A stretch of DNA of 64,000 bases from Ancistrus triradiatus (Eukaryota > Chordata > Actinopteri > Siluriformes > Loricariidae): positions 1 through 64,000 of the forward strand of contig JAJAGP010000950.1 in the NCBI GenBank assembly GCA_025084515.1, given 5' to 3'. Both the position numbers and the translations under genes were made by a program. Below, one piece after another: positions 44,087 to 56,500 of the stretch; position 1 is the stretch's first letter; each line of letters opens with the position of its first letter. The notes beneath the pieces are model-generated. The model was not told the DNA's origin, did no database searches, and worked only from the letters and a program-made list of their open reading frames with translations.

Positions 44087-47000
44087 ATGTTGAGAGGGAT
44101 CCTCAGCTTAAACCCTGAAGAGCTCATCTTTTATTTTGTTTTACTCTTCTCATGGACTGTCTATCTGTGGGAGGCCTATCTCTCTTCCAGACAGGTATTA
44201 TTATTATTATTATTTCATAGTTATGTGTTTGGTCCTGTTATATATGTAGACAAATATTTAACTATTTTTAATTTTGAAATTGTCATTAACTTATTTGTCT
44301 TGTTTTTATTATTATTATTATTATTATTAATAGCACAGTATTATTATGAATTCTGTTTTTTACCTTTTTATTATTAGGTGTCATTCATTTCTACTGGTTA
44401 TCATTATTATTAATTTTAGACTTTTTTCCCCTGTTAAAGTTTGTAGAAATTTTTTAAAAATGTTTTAGGTTTCTTTAAGCTGTATTGGTTACCACTGCTA
44501 AAATATTTATTGTTAATAATAATGTTTATACAATTTTTTTTGTAGATTTTGATTTGTATTTTTTAGCTGTTCTTGTATTTTTAAAATATTTTAAATGTGT
44601 AGATTTTAAATTTGTAGTTTTTTTTTTATATTTTTACATTTTTAGATTTATGTTTACTGTATTTAAATTAATATTTTTTGATAATTATGGACTATTTTTT
44701 AGATTTGTAGGTTTTCAATGATTTTGTATATTATATTGTATTATATTGTTTTGTCATTTTTAGATTGGATTTAGATTTTCTATTGTTTTTTATTTTTTAA
44801 TAGTTTTAGATTTGCAGATTGTGTTTACTTTTAGATTTGTACTTCTTTTAAAGCAATATTTTTAGACCTGTAGATTTAGATTTTAATGATTTGTTGTTTT
44901 TATATTTAATTTTTTTAGGTTTTAATGTTTATTCTATACATTTAGATGCATAATCTTTTTTTATTTTTAGAATTGTAGAATTGGATTGTTGCCTTATATT
45001 TTTATATTAGTAAAATTAGTTTTGTACTTTTTTACATTAAGTTCTACACGTTATTGTGATTATAATTATTTCCTTTTACTATTTGTAGACAGTATGTGTA
45101 CCTTTTTATTATTAGGTGTCATTAAATTCTGCTGACAGTTTTTGTTAGTATTATTAATATTTTTTTTAACATTTACTAGTAGTAATTTTTGTTTTAATTT
45201 AAAAATTATTATTTATTCCAACAGTTATACAATTATACTTATTCTTGTGAAGTATCAGTGATGTTCATTTATGCAGACTGTACACTTGTGTAGCACTTAT
45301 ATGGTGATTTTTTTTTTTGCTTCTCCATATCAGAGAAGGATATTCCGCACCTCCAGGCATGTACCCACTGAGCTGGGGAAGATCATGGACCCTGAGACGT
45401 TTGAAAAATCACGGCTCTACCAGCTGGACAAGAGCAATTTCGGCTTCTGGTCTGGACTCTACTCGGAGACTGAAGGGACGGTGAGTGACTGCGTGGTGTT
45501 TAAAAAAAAAAAAAAAAAAAAAACTCCCAACACATCAAGTGCTCAGAGATTGGTTCTAATCCTGAATCAGTTCTGCTTTAATGAATTGCTGCATGAAATC
45601 TGTGCCAGAGCTACGTGTATGTAACCTCAAACGTGCTGGTTGTGAACATGTGGAGATGTTTTTTCACATACTGACAGTCCTGTTTGTGCTGCAGCTGATC
45701 CTGCTGTTTGGAGGAATCCCGTTCCTTTGGAAGATCTCAGGGAGCCTGATGGAACATTTTGGCCTGGGCCCAGAGTATGAGGTGAGGTCCTCCACACTGG
45801 TTATACTAGTATTTGGAATATTGAATGATGATGATGATGATGATAATAATAATAAGAACTTATATTAACTAGGTCTAATATGCCAACCCTCCACCACGGG
45901 GTCCCAGGTTCTAGTCTTGGTGGTGCCTTCTTTCTAGGTCGGGTGTCACAGGTACACACGAATGGATGTGGCAAAGGGAGAGAAATCGGATTAGGGGATC
46001 ATCCCTGGTCCTGCAACAGTGACCCCTGGTGGCCTTTTGATGGACGTGTGTCCTGTCCAGAGCATGCATGAGCCTCTTGGTCGGAGACTCTGGGTCAAGT
46101 TGTAAGCCTCTGGCCATAGAGTCTGAGTGGAGTCACGAGCCTTTGGCTTGAGAGTCCGAATCGAGTCGTGATCCTCTGGCCCTCTGGATGGAGGGTCCGA
46201 GTTGAGTTACCAGACTTGAGTCACGAGGCTCAGGCCTGAGAGTCCAAGACAATTCATGAGCCTGTGGCAAGAGAGTCCGAGTCGAGTCATGATTCTCTTG
46301 CTAGAGAGAAAGAGTCAAATCAAGTGCCTCTGGTCAGAGAGGCGCAGTCGAGTCACGAGCGTCTGACTGGAGATTCCAAGTCGAGTCGTGAACCCCTGGC
46401 CAGAGATTCCAAGTCGAGTCACAACCCTCTGGCTGGAGATTCCGAGTCAAGTCATGACCCTCTGACCGGAGAGGCAGAGTCGAGTCACGACCCTCTGGAT
46501 AAAGATTCTAAGTCGAGTCACAGCCCTCTGGCCGGAGAGTCCGAGTCACCCAGGTGCTTGTAACGTTGTGAGATTTTTTACCCTGCGTATTCCCGAACTG
46601 CTGCAGATTTCTCAGTCTTTGGTGTTCCTGACGCTGGGGACGTTGTTCAGCGCGGTCACGGGGCTGCCCTGGGGCCTCTACAGCACGTTCGTCGTCGAGG
46701 AGAAGCATGGCTTCAACCAGCAGGTGAGGAAAAATGGTTCTGTTCTCTCGGCCTTGTGAGAATTGAGTGTATAACGTTCTGTCCTTCTGGTCAGACGCTA
46801 GGCTTCTTCCTGAAGGACTCCCTGAAGAAGTTTGTGGTGACGCAGTGCATTCTGCTGCCCGTTACGTCTCTGCTGCTCTACATCATAAAGATCGGCGGAG
46901 ATTATTTCTTCATCTACGCTTGGCTCTTCACCCTCGTCGTATCTCTGGTCAGTCCTGTAATTAGAACTCACGGCCCTTCACCGATTCACCTTTGAATCTT

Positions 47001-48592
47001 CTAAATCTAATCCCGGGTCTGAATTTTAAAGGTTCTGGTGACCATTTACGCCGACTACATCGCCCCGCTGTTTGACAAATTCACGCCGCTGCCGGAAGGA
47101 GAGTTAAAAACGGATATCGAGAGCATGTCGAGATCCATCAGCTTCCCGCTCACCAAGATCTACGTAGTAGAAGGTACTGGAGTGCATGGCGACTGTATCC
47201 ACTGTGTGTTTGTGGTTCAATCATAAATATCTGTCTCATTTTGACCTTTTTTGTTCCCAGGATCTAAGAGATCGTCCCACAGTAATGCTTACTTCTACGG
47301 CTTCTTCAAGAACAAGCGCATCGTACTGTTCGACACCCTGCTGGAGGATTACTCGCCTCTGAACAAGAAAAACGAGGGGGAGTCCAGCACCGAACAGGAC
47401 AAGAGTGAGGAGACGGAAGACGAGAGCAAAGTCCAACCCAAGGTCTGTGCCACAGCATTAGAGGTAGGGAGATGAGCTCGAGAAACCCAGCAAATATAAA
47501 ATCAAGTGGCTGCAGAGTCCGAGTCGAGTTGCAAGGATATGGCTGCAGAGTCCGAGTTGAGACACAAATCTCAGGCCGGAGAGTCCAAGTCCAAGAGTCG
47601 TGAGCCTCTGGATAGAGAGCTGGAGTCGAGACGTGAATCTATGGCCGCAGAGTCCGAGTCAGAGAGGCCGAGTCAAGTCGCCAGCCTCTGGCCGGATGGC
47701 CAGAGTGGAGACATGAGTCTATGGCCAAAAACTCAGTTCCTCGAGGTAATTACTGTTCCATGTTTTGTTTTTCAACTTTCTAGAACAAGAAGCAAGGCTG
47801 CAGTAACATCGAGGTCCTGGCAGTTCTTGGTCATGAATTGGGCCACTGGAAACTGGGCCATACCGTCAAATACATCATCATTAGCCAGGTGAGTTGTGTT
47901 TTATTTTTTCAATTAGATGAATCAAGAGAAGTTGTCATTTCACCAGAGGTGCTGCATCACTGATTGTTAAAAGTTTTTCTCTTCTTTGTCTCTCACAGAT
48001 AAACTCATTCCTCTGCTTCTTCCTCTTCGCTGCTCTGATTGGTCGGAAAGAGCTCTTCCTGGCCTTTGGCTTCCACGACAGCCAGCCGACTCTCATTGGA
48101 CTTCTGATCATCTTCCAGTTCATCTTCTCCCCCTACAATGAGGTAGAGAAAGTTGTTCGGACGCAGATGCCAGGGACTTGACTAGGACTCACATCAGAGA
48201 CTCGACTTGGGCTCAGACACTAATGAATCGACTCGGACTTGCCCTCCTGAGTCAGCAGATTTGACTCGATTGTGACTGGCACATTAGAGACTCAAACTGG
48301 ACTAGACTCCGTCTCGGATGCCAAATCCTTCTCCCTTTTTAACATATCGCCTTTTCCTCCACAGCTGCTGTCGTTCTGCATGACCGTACTGAGCCGCCGG
48401 TTCGAGTTCCAGGCGGATGCGTTCGCCCGCGCCATGGGCCGCTCGGTGGAGCTCGGCTCGGCCCTGATCAAGCTGAACAAGGACAACCTGGGCTTTCCCG
48501 TGGCCGACTGGCTCTTCTCCATGTGGCACTATTCCCACCCGCCGCTGCTGGAGAGGCTCAGGGCTCTGAAGGATCAAAAGAAAGAGGACTGA
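44087..48592 (+). CDS. zmpste24: CAAX prenyl protease 1 / zinc metalloprotease STE24
   Basis: Ten exons give 470 codons (human 475): 44087-44194, 45334-45480, 45695-45781, 46607-46723, 46795-46947, 47032-47173, 47261-47442, 47784-47888, 47999-48142 and 48365-48592. All junctions keep phase and use GT-AG. The enzyme is a seven-span membrane zinc protease of the ER and inner nuclear membrane that trims farnesylated CAAX proteins and matures prelamin A. The catalytic HELGH lies in exon 8, and the downstream zinc ligand region (FEFQADAFA) in exon 10. Exon 1 is the least conserved part (MLRGILSLNPEELIFYF) before the shared LLFSWTVYLWE helix. The third exon ends ... GPEYE as in human. Introns 1, 3, 7 and 9 are unusually repetitive. 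Confidence 0.97.
44195..45270 (+). repeat. C-depleted, T-rich low-complexity intron 1 of zmpste24
   Basis: The plus strand is built of T, A and G with very little C. Units such as tttttagatttgtag recur, so it looks like a decayed short tandem repeat. The resulting open frames (44087-44377 beyond exon 1, 44485-44721) are not genes. Confidence 0.7.
46060..46552 (+). repeat. 33-bp minisatellite in zmpste24 intron 3
   Basis: About 14 imperfect units, typically gagtccgagtcgagtcacga followed by ccctctggccgga. Because the unit is 11 codons long, frames stay open across units, giving a 99-codon frame (46264-46563) of the ESESSHDPLAG type. Confidence 0.85.
47507..47728 (+). repeat. Related minisatellite in zmpste24 intron 7
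   Basis: It has the same gagtccgagtcgag core as intron 3, with more irregular spacing (for example atggctgcagagtccgag). It directly follows the exon 7 donor region. Confidence 0.75.
48170..48310 (-). repeat. Related minisatellite in zmpste24 intron 9, opposite orientation
   Basis: Units built on gagactcgacttgg and aatcgactcggactt, the complement of the gagtcgagtc core of introns 3 and 7. Confidence 0.6.
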
Positions 48593-50518
48593 TGGTTTCA
48601 CCAGGGGGCGCCCCGGTCACCATCCGCCCCTCACCGAAAGGGTCTGCGCCAGCCACTGCTGACTCTGTGAAGAACCTGATTCTCTCTCTCTCTCTGTTTG
48701 CTTTTTGAGTGATTCAGTTTGGAATTTTGTATCCGTTTTAATTGGTTGACTGATTATTTGTTTTCCATTTCAGAGAAGCCTGTTATGGGCAAAGCGAAGG
48801 CGGATAGCTGGATGATATGACAGTATGATATTGTTTTTGTGGGACACTAAGTATTGTCAGGTGTCGACTTTTTTTATAAATTTGTTCGGATAAGAAATAA
48901 CAGTTTGGACGCAGGTTCATTTTCCCCTTCTGTTCTTAGATATTTGAGAAGAAGCCTTTTTGTTTTTGTCCCCACGCATCCCGGTCAGGGTCCAGGGACT
49001 ACAGGTGTCTCATACAGACTACTGGCCCTCTCTGATGGAGGATATCGTCCCCGGCGCTGCAGTGGCTGCCGTCCGACGTTCCCTCCCTCAGACATGGCCA
49101 ACTGTGTCCGTGTAGCACCCTCTGCTGCCCCTTCTGCACCAAATGAATACTTGAAAAGGCTACGGATCTCTCTCATGTGTCCTTGACCAGGACAATTGAG
49201 GATACGACGAGTGGGCTCAGATGTCTAATAAGTTAACCCACCACTGTAGTGTTTTCTTGCAGGGTTGAGCATCACAAACGCTTTTATTCGGCACGAATTA
49301 CGACTGATACAATCCAAGCAATTGTGGGTTAAGTGTCTTGGACTCAGCAGTAGCAGCATGGTTGAGGTGGGATTTGAACCCTGGACCTTCTGGTCCACAG
49401 TCCAGTACCTTAATCGCTAGGCCACTTGCATGCACCCTTGACTTCTGGAGCCCCATCTGACCATGACCAAGATTCGTGGAGAGAAAATGGTTTGATTTGA
49501 GGGTTTTCTGATTTTGCTTGAAAATTCTCACACTCTATAAATACAGGGATTTTGGGACTTGAGACAGTTTGACCGCAGTTAGGTCAAAAGAATTCTTCTG
49601 ATTTTATTGTTCACCGTCTTTGCATTTTCACTCTAAAAGAGAGTGCGCTTGTGTAGAAGCGCGTACAAAGCGACCCTGTGTCACGTATTCATCTCGTCAC
49701 CTACTGTGGCTCAATAGCAGTAGAAACAGCAGTTCCCGAGGAGCTCAGTTTCCGGGTTCAAACCCCGAGCTCGACTTGCAACGTGACAGAACCCCACGAA
49801 TGACTGGCGCCCTGTACAGTGTACCTCTGCAAAGTAAATTCAGCTGTGAAGGGCTGTTTCTAGTTTGAATGTGGGTCACCTGTGTTTGGAGAGGAGCGTC
49901 ATGCAGAATGAGAAATGCCAGGGTGTGGGTCATGCGTCCCAGCTCCCTTTAGAGGTCACTATTGGGCATGATTTCATCGGGTAATTTGCGTGTATTAGAT
50001 CCCATTTCAGATTTTCACGTTTCAGTGTTCAGTGTGATTGCTGTTGATGGTTCTGGTCTCATTAATAAAATCCTTCACAATGACCTTGCTGGAATGTCTT
50101 GTTTCAAAATCAATCTGTTTCAATCGATTCTTAATCTGGATTTGCTGTTTGTGTCTATGGCCCATTGATTCCTATTAACATAGTCCTTTGAACAATAGTT
50201 TTTAGCCACAGAGAATCAGGATCCAAGAGACAGAGGTCCAATCCTCTCCCCTAGTTAGATTTTATTTGCACTCATATACTCGACGTACAACTATGCATGT
50301 CAAAAGTCTGGAATATATTATACCAGTGTTTCCCAAAGAATCTTTCTTATACGTTTGTTTTCAAACTCACTGGAGTTTTGAAACGTTGTAATCCTGGTCA
50401 GGGTTGGCGGGATAGCTGGTGGCACAGTGGAAAAAAACAAACAAACCAAACCCTTAAATACTGAAACGATGGAGCGACATGACTGGTTGATGTGATTTAT
50501 GTAATGTAACACAATAAA
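48593..50518 (+). other. zmpste24: zmpste24 3' UTR and downstream region
   Basis: AATAAA signals occur at 50064-50069 and 50513-50518, and either could end the transcript. The stretch also holds a reversed SINE (49295-49425). No other gene was recognised. Confidence 0.45.
49295..49425 (-). mobile_element. tRNA-derived SINE
   Basis: The head in reverse (gggatttgaaccctggacct, then taatcgctaggccac), with the tail degraded. Confidence 0.75.
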
Positions 50519-52214
50519 TGTTGAACTTTGGCCACCTCCGTGCTTACTACAGTGGTTTGTCCCGGTGTTTATAGAGCTTATAGTTCATTTATTGGGCAGT
50601 TTAAGCAGCCGAACTTATAATGCGGGGGATTTTAAATCCAGGAGTAAGGACCTTGTTAATCAAACAGATCAGGATGTCATCTGAACAGGTAATATGCAGT
50701 AACTACTAATAATCACAGCACATTGAGGTGGTTTGGCACTCACTCATTATCCGTACATGCTATTTTTTGATGATTATAATGTCGATTTCTGGGACCTTCA
50801 ATTCATGCACGATTAAATAAATCTCAGAGCTAACCAAACGGACGGTAAACAAAATGAACTTCGTCAGCGTTTTATGTGAATGAAACCGCCGCATTAGCAA
50901 CAACACGGAATTCAGACAGACCTGCAGGTTCAATGCTCTCTCAAGGTGAGTTCACGTTTCATTTGGGCTTCCTAATAGCTTTGCAATTATTCGCGTAAAC
51001 GTAAGCTTAAGGTCGTTAAGTGAAGCCAATTTTAGTAGTGATGGAGAAGCTAGGCTTTTAAATCAACCGATTCTAATATGATTCAGTACATTGCGCGTTA
51101 GCGACATCTAGTGGTCAAACGCGTGACTGAACGTAAAATACAACGTAACCCAGCAAAGTGGAAATACCTTGTATTTTCGTTTAACAGTTACCTGTAAGAG
51201 TCTGAACAAATTGGTGTTCACTTTAGTGTGTGTGACTTTTAATTATTCTAGTTGTTCAATTAATTTTCAGAATTGTTGCAGTAATTGCAGAACTTTTTCT
51301 CGTTACTTGAATGTTGAATGGCTATGTCTGTCATTTTAGCTGGGGAAAATAAAAAATAAAAAGATAAATAAATATATATACATATATACATATAGTTAAT
51401 AGTTTCAAGCTGTAAGACAAAGTGACTGAAAGGAGTACAATATGTTGATTTTCTGGACAAAATTGAACACTTGGCACATTTGCATTCCAGTTGCATCTGC
51501 TGACACCATGCTGTGTTTGTTTGTGTTTTTCGAATAGCTATGAACATGGTCCTGGATCCTTTCTAGCAGTGGTGGAAAGATCTCTGAAATGTTCAAATGA
51601 AGCACTCCATTTGACAGGAGAGAGCTAGCATTGTCTGCATCTTGCTCTTTGAATATGTTATTGCAGTGTATTTTGATTTATTAAGAATCTTCCTGCTTTG
51701 TAAATACGTTATATAACCTTGTTGTTCATAATGGTGCCGATGTGAACACCATTGAAAGCATGGTGATTTAGTGAGGACAAAGTGAGAGACTTGTTACCTC
51801 CCCAAATTAATGAAATATAAAAAGCTCACAATAAAAAAACACCCATTTGTCTCATTGCATCTGATCAGCAACCTGTATGCATGAAATTGTAATAATGAAT
51901 AAACAAACTAATCATTATATGCTCACATTTTGTGTCACATTTGCTTATGTTGAATAAACTTACATACTTTAAGATGCGCTGTAGTGGAGGATCTTGTTCA
52001 CAAGTGATAGAAAAAGTTATTGTGAGACTGAACAGATTGGGTCAGTGGCAGCAGTTTTGCATTTTACTAGTCTGTGGTGGTGCAGCAGCAGTCTAGTCCT
52101 ATGTGCCTGTCCTTAGTGCCTGAGTAAGAGATTTTGGGAGTGACCAAAAGAATAAGGGAGAAATTAGGATCTTGCAGAGGGTTGCTGGGGTTATATATAG
52201 CTGTTTTATTTATG

Positions 52215-52255
<41 letters not shown>

Positions 52256-52600
52256 CTGTTCAAGGCACATCCCAATGCTTGGGTTCTCCATCCAAACAAG
52301 GACCTGCTTATAAATTGTTTATTGTAACACATTTGTTCTGTAAACAATGTTAGTTTACTTACATAACTACCATACAGAAACAACTATTGGACACGGGAAG
52401 AGACCAGAAGAAAATTGTAGGTACTGAAAATGACTATGTTTAGTGAATTGTCCAGATCTTCTTAAACATGTCATGTACAACAGAGCATCATCTACACCTA
52501 CTTGGTTCCCAAAGAAATGGCTCCCCAACCATTTTTAAAGAATTTTATACCATCTGAGATATTTAACCAATCTTCTTTTTGTATCTTCTCCATTTGAAAG
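50519..52600 (+). other. Upstream region of atp5if1; first exon not located
   Basis: The best splice donor is at 50946 (TCTCAAG/GTGAGT). The ATG ten to twelve bases before it does not join exon 2 in the right frame, and longer upstream frames are closed. It may be a 5' UTR exon. The rest is AT-rich with a TA/GA microsatellite at 52206-52253. Confidence 0.4.
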
Positions 52601-52968
52601 CTTGGAGAACTGGGAAAAGGCGCAGGAAAGGGTGGAGGCGGCGGTGGATCCATCAGAGAGGCTGGTGGAGCGTTTGGAAAGAGGCAGGCCACCGAAGAGG
52701 AGATGTACTTCAAGTGAGTGTACATTACTCTGATCTGGAGGGATGTTCAACATCGGTATGTTGAAGAAGAGGTGTTGTAAACCCATTTATTTTTATGTCT
52801 TTTATTCATTTGTCTTTCTGTAGAAGGAAGGAGCAGGAACAGCTGGCTGCTCTGAGACGCCATCATCAGGAAGAGATTGCTCATCGCAAGAAGGAGATTG
52901 AACATCTACAGAAAGTGATCAGCCGACACGAGGACAAAATTAGCCAACTCATAAAGGAAGATCCATGA
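52601..52968 (+). CDS. atp5if1: ATP synthase inhibitory factor 1 (last two coding exons)
   Basis: Exon 52601-52713 encodes the Gly-rich stretch and the inhibitory segment SIREAGGAFGKRQATEEE. Exon 52824-52968 encodes the C-terminal coiled coil (LAALRRHHQEEIAHRKKEIE) and ends in TGA. The two join in phase with GT-AG signals. IF1 binds mitochondrial F1-ATPase at low pH and blocks ATP hydrolysis; its coiled coil controls dimerisation. The paired His of the coil (RHHQEE) are kept, while a second His pair of mammals reads HR. The exon with the mitochondrial targeting peptide was not found within the window between zmpste24 and here, so the gene is incomplete as annotated. It could be one of the two fish paralogues. 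Confidence 0.88.
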
Positions 52969-53529
52969 GAGGCATTTTGTAAATAAAAGAGGAATTGAGT
53001 GAGCAAGCAAAATGTGTGCTGTTATTTTTTTTAAAGAAAATACATTTAAGTAGAGGAAAAAACTTCTATTCAGTATTAACCTTAAAAGTTTTTTTTTCCA
53101 ACGACAAGAAACAGTGAACTAATCGTTCTGAATCTGAAGTCATCAAAACTACCACACTTGATGTAACATGGCGGCCAATTAGCCTGGTTTGTCACCTGAA
53201 TTATGACTTGGTGCACCTGAGCAAGTTTATAATTGTTCATAAAGGGGTATCCAAAACACACATTATATTGAGTTTATTTAATTTTGTCTGTTACGTGACA
53301 AACCGTAAAGATTTCGACAGAGTATGAAGACTTTCTGCGATTTCTGTACAGGCTAATATAACCATAAACTCTGCGCTCTAAGGGTGTGTCAACATTTTAG
53401 ACCTTATAATCCGTGTGTACACTGCGCGTGCGCATACAGCATTGCTTCAACTTCTGTCAGCGTCAACTATTTTCATGACACCGCCTGGTTTTGCTCGTCA
53501 TATCCTTTGCTCCGCCCGAGCCCCTGCCT

Positions 53530-53570
53530 TTTACAGCGGGGCAACCCGTCTCTCTTTCTTTTCCCACATC
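53530..53570 (+). promoter_or_regulatory. rpl13a: Pyrimidine-rich leader (5' TOP-like) of rpl13a
   Basis: The tract tctctctttcttttccc lies just before the ATG. Ribosomal protein mRNAs start with C followed by a pyrimidine run (5' TOP) that couples translation to mTOR. The exact start site is inferred. Confidence 0.55.
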
Positions 53571-56500
53571 ATGGCGGACCGGTTCCATAAGGTGCGTGAC
53601 TGTGTGCGGCGAAAAAGCGTCTAAAATACACATTTCCCGTTCTTTTGACCGCGCTGTTGGACGTTGTGTTGCTTGTTATGCACTCGTTAATGTCTGTAAC
53701 CGATAGAGGTAATGACTTTGACTAAAATTTGGCTTTAAAACAAAGTTCTGCTTGTACGGTCGAGTCCGTTATTAGCATGTGGCTCGTCGGTAGCTGGACG
53801 GAGATTTGGTTAGTTAAATGTGCACCTTGGAGCTCTAGTGTCGCTTCCTATGTGCTCATAATTACGAATTGTAACCGTGTACGGTGTTAAATTTGTTTAA
53901 AACGTGCTGCAGGATTCATAGCGGCTGTGTGCTTGTGGTCACTGTAGCTGACATTAGCAGGCCAGCATCCATGTGGTGGAGCAGTGAGTAGAAACACATA
54001 GTGCCGTTACAGCGACAGGTTTATACGCTTTGCACGGGTTCGTAGGGGGTTTGGCTATTTCTGGCCTTAGACAAGTCAGTTGTCTACATAATTGCGTCTT
54101 AATTAGTCTAAATTGGGGGATTGATGAGCTTTCTCTTAACCCAGAGCTGCACTTGTCTTTTATCCACCACTGCTTGATCGATAAGTTAATATTCAGCCTG
54201 GATACTAGATGTCAAATAGTTACCTGAGCAGTAGTGGATGCAGGTCTGTTGTGTATTATGAAATGTGATTATACAGAAGAAATTTCTCATGATTCTGTAA
54301 ACCCCGATGTGCCGAAGTGCAGTTGTATTTAGTATTTGCTGTAATGTCAAGATCTCCGGAGTTTAGTCGAGGACCAGATCCAGATGGGTTTCGAATCATG
54401 CACTAGACGCAATTTTAAATCTTGAGTTTTTATGCTGGCCTTACACCCAAAGATTTAATTCATTTCATGGTCTCAGACAAATCCGAAGTAGGAAGAAAAT
54501 CGTCATTCATGCAGGAGTTGCGATGTTTAAGTGTGAGGTGGTCAATATTTCTTAAGTCAGTGCACAGTGGTGCAAATGGTTAGCACGGTTCGGTTCTGAT
54601 CTAGGACTCCGCCTGTATAGAGTTTGTGTCCTCCTAGTGTTCACATGGGTTTACTTTGGTTTTCTCCCACTTTCCGAAGATGTAAATGAATGTGTCTGAC
54701 TTACAGGAGTAGTAGTAGGTAGTGGAGGCTTCTGTACCTCTTAAATCTTTTATAAGGTGCACAAGTGTTCTCACTAATGTTCAAGGTGCTAGCTCACCAA
54801 GTCTCTAATTACCTTGTTGATGGCGTTCAATCATGCGATCAAAACTGTACAATTGTTTGAAACGTCAAATGTGGACTTCTTTCTCGTTCTAGGTTCTGGT
54901 TATCGATGGCCGAGGCCATCTGCTCGGTCGCCTTGCCGCTATTGTGGCCAAGCAGGTGCTGCTGGGTATGTATGAAGAATTTTCTTAATACAGAATCGTC
55001 ATTTGATAAAACCGCAGACTGTCAGTGATGTTCCATTTATCTGCCTTGATTGAGTTTAACGACCATGAGAAAACTTTACATGCACTACCATCTGAGACGG
55101 TCTGTAGGTCAGAGCATATTTATCTGGCAATTTGTGTGTCATTTAGATCAGTGTGGTAACTGACAGTTCATGTAGTCCTGTAATGTATTTTCTTAGAACC
55201 TTGTCTTAATGTGTTACAGGCCACAAAGTGGTGGTCGTGAGATGCGAGGGCATCAACATCTCCGGCAACTTCTACCGCAACAAATGTGAGTAAACTAGCG
55301 CAAATGAGCTGTACCAACTTTACCAGGGTTAACGAATGAGTCCGTGTTTACATGCTCTTAATAATCCGATATCTGCAGAATCTCAGATTGTCAGTAGAGC
55401 GATCTGTATACATGTTCTTGTAAGCAGATAATGGGAGCCCCTGGGTTTACATGGCTCGGATAATAATTGGATTTCTGTTTTGTAACCAACCAACAATCTC
55501 AAAGAATTGGTGTAAACTTCAGATTTTAATATTAATTAATTCATTTTTCTCAAGCTGTGTAATTTCCACAAAGCGTTTGATAGCCAGTTTGAGCATGCTG
55601 CGTTTAATTTAAACTAATATAACCCCTAATATAAACTAATCTAACTTAGCAAAGTCCTTAATGAGGACCTGGCAACCGTGTTACACTTGCACACATGCTC
55701 AGACTGAGAAACCAGATTGAAATGGTAGTATGGGTATATATGCTTGGAGAAATGTGATTACTGAGGTAAAATCCAGCTCTATCACTTAATCTGGTTTCTA
55801 GCTCGGAGTATGCAGTTTAAATGATCACGTAAAATCGGATCCTGCAGAAATCTGACAATGATAGGATTATCAAGTGGATGTCAATGCACTATGTACCTGA
55901 AGGTGCTCTGCTGTACCAGTGTAGCATGTTCCCATGTCTTAAAACTACCAAACTTGTGTGTAGTGAAGTACTTGGCTTTCCTGCGCAAGAGGATGAACAC
56001 AAACCCGTCGCGTGGCCCATACCACTTCAGAGCTCCCAGCAGGATCTTCTGGAGGACAGTCCGAGGTGAGTTTGGTACTCCGGTTAGTGATCCGCTCCCG
56101 CTGAACTCTGATGAACACATTTATCCCGAATCTGACTCTTGATGAGACAAACCACGGATCTGACTGCTGAGTTCAACCAGAGTCACATCCTGCACGTTTG
56201 CCTTTTTCCATGTGGAGATACTGAATGTGAATTAAATTCGCAGGTATGCTTCCCCACAAAACCAAGAGGGGTCAGGCTGCTCTGGACAGGCTGAAGGTGT
56301 TTGATGGCATTCCTCCTCCTTATGACAAGGTAACAACTTCAGTCATCAGATCCATTACGTTGGTTTGGTATCAGATATCTGAACAATCCCCAGTCCTAGT
56401 TAAATCCATTAGTGCTGTTTTCCAACAACAGACCTTCTGTAAATTGGTGCGGTACTGATTTGAGTCCCCCTTCTTGCAGAGAAAGCGCATGGTGGTGCCA

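Noticed and set aside
46264..46563. A 99-codon Glu/Ser-rich frame as a separate protein
   Set aside because: It is a translation of the 33-bp minisatellite inside zmpste24 intron 3. The frame stays open only because the unit is a multiple of three.
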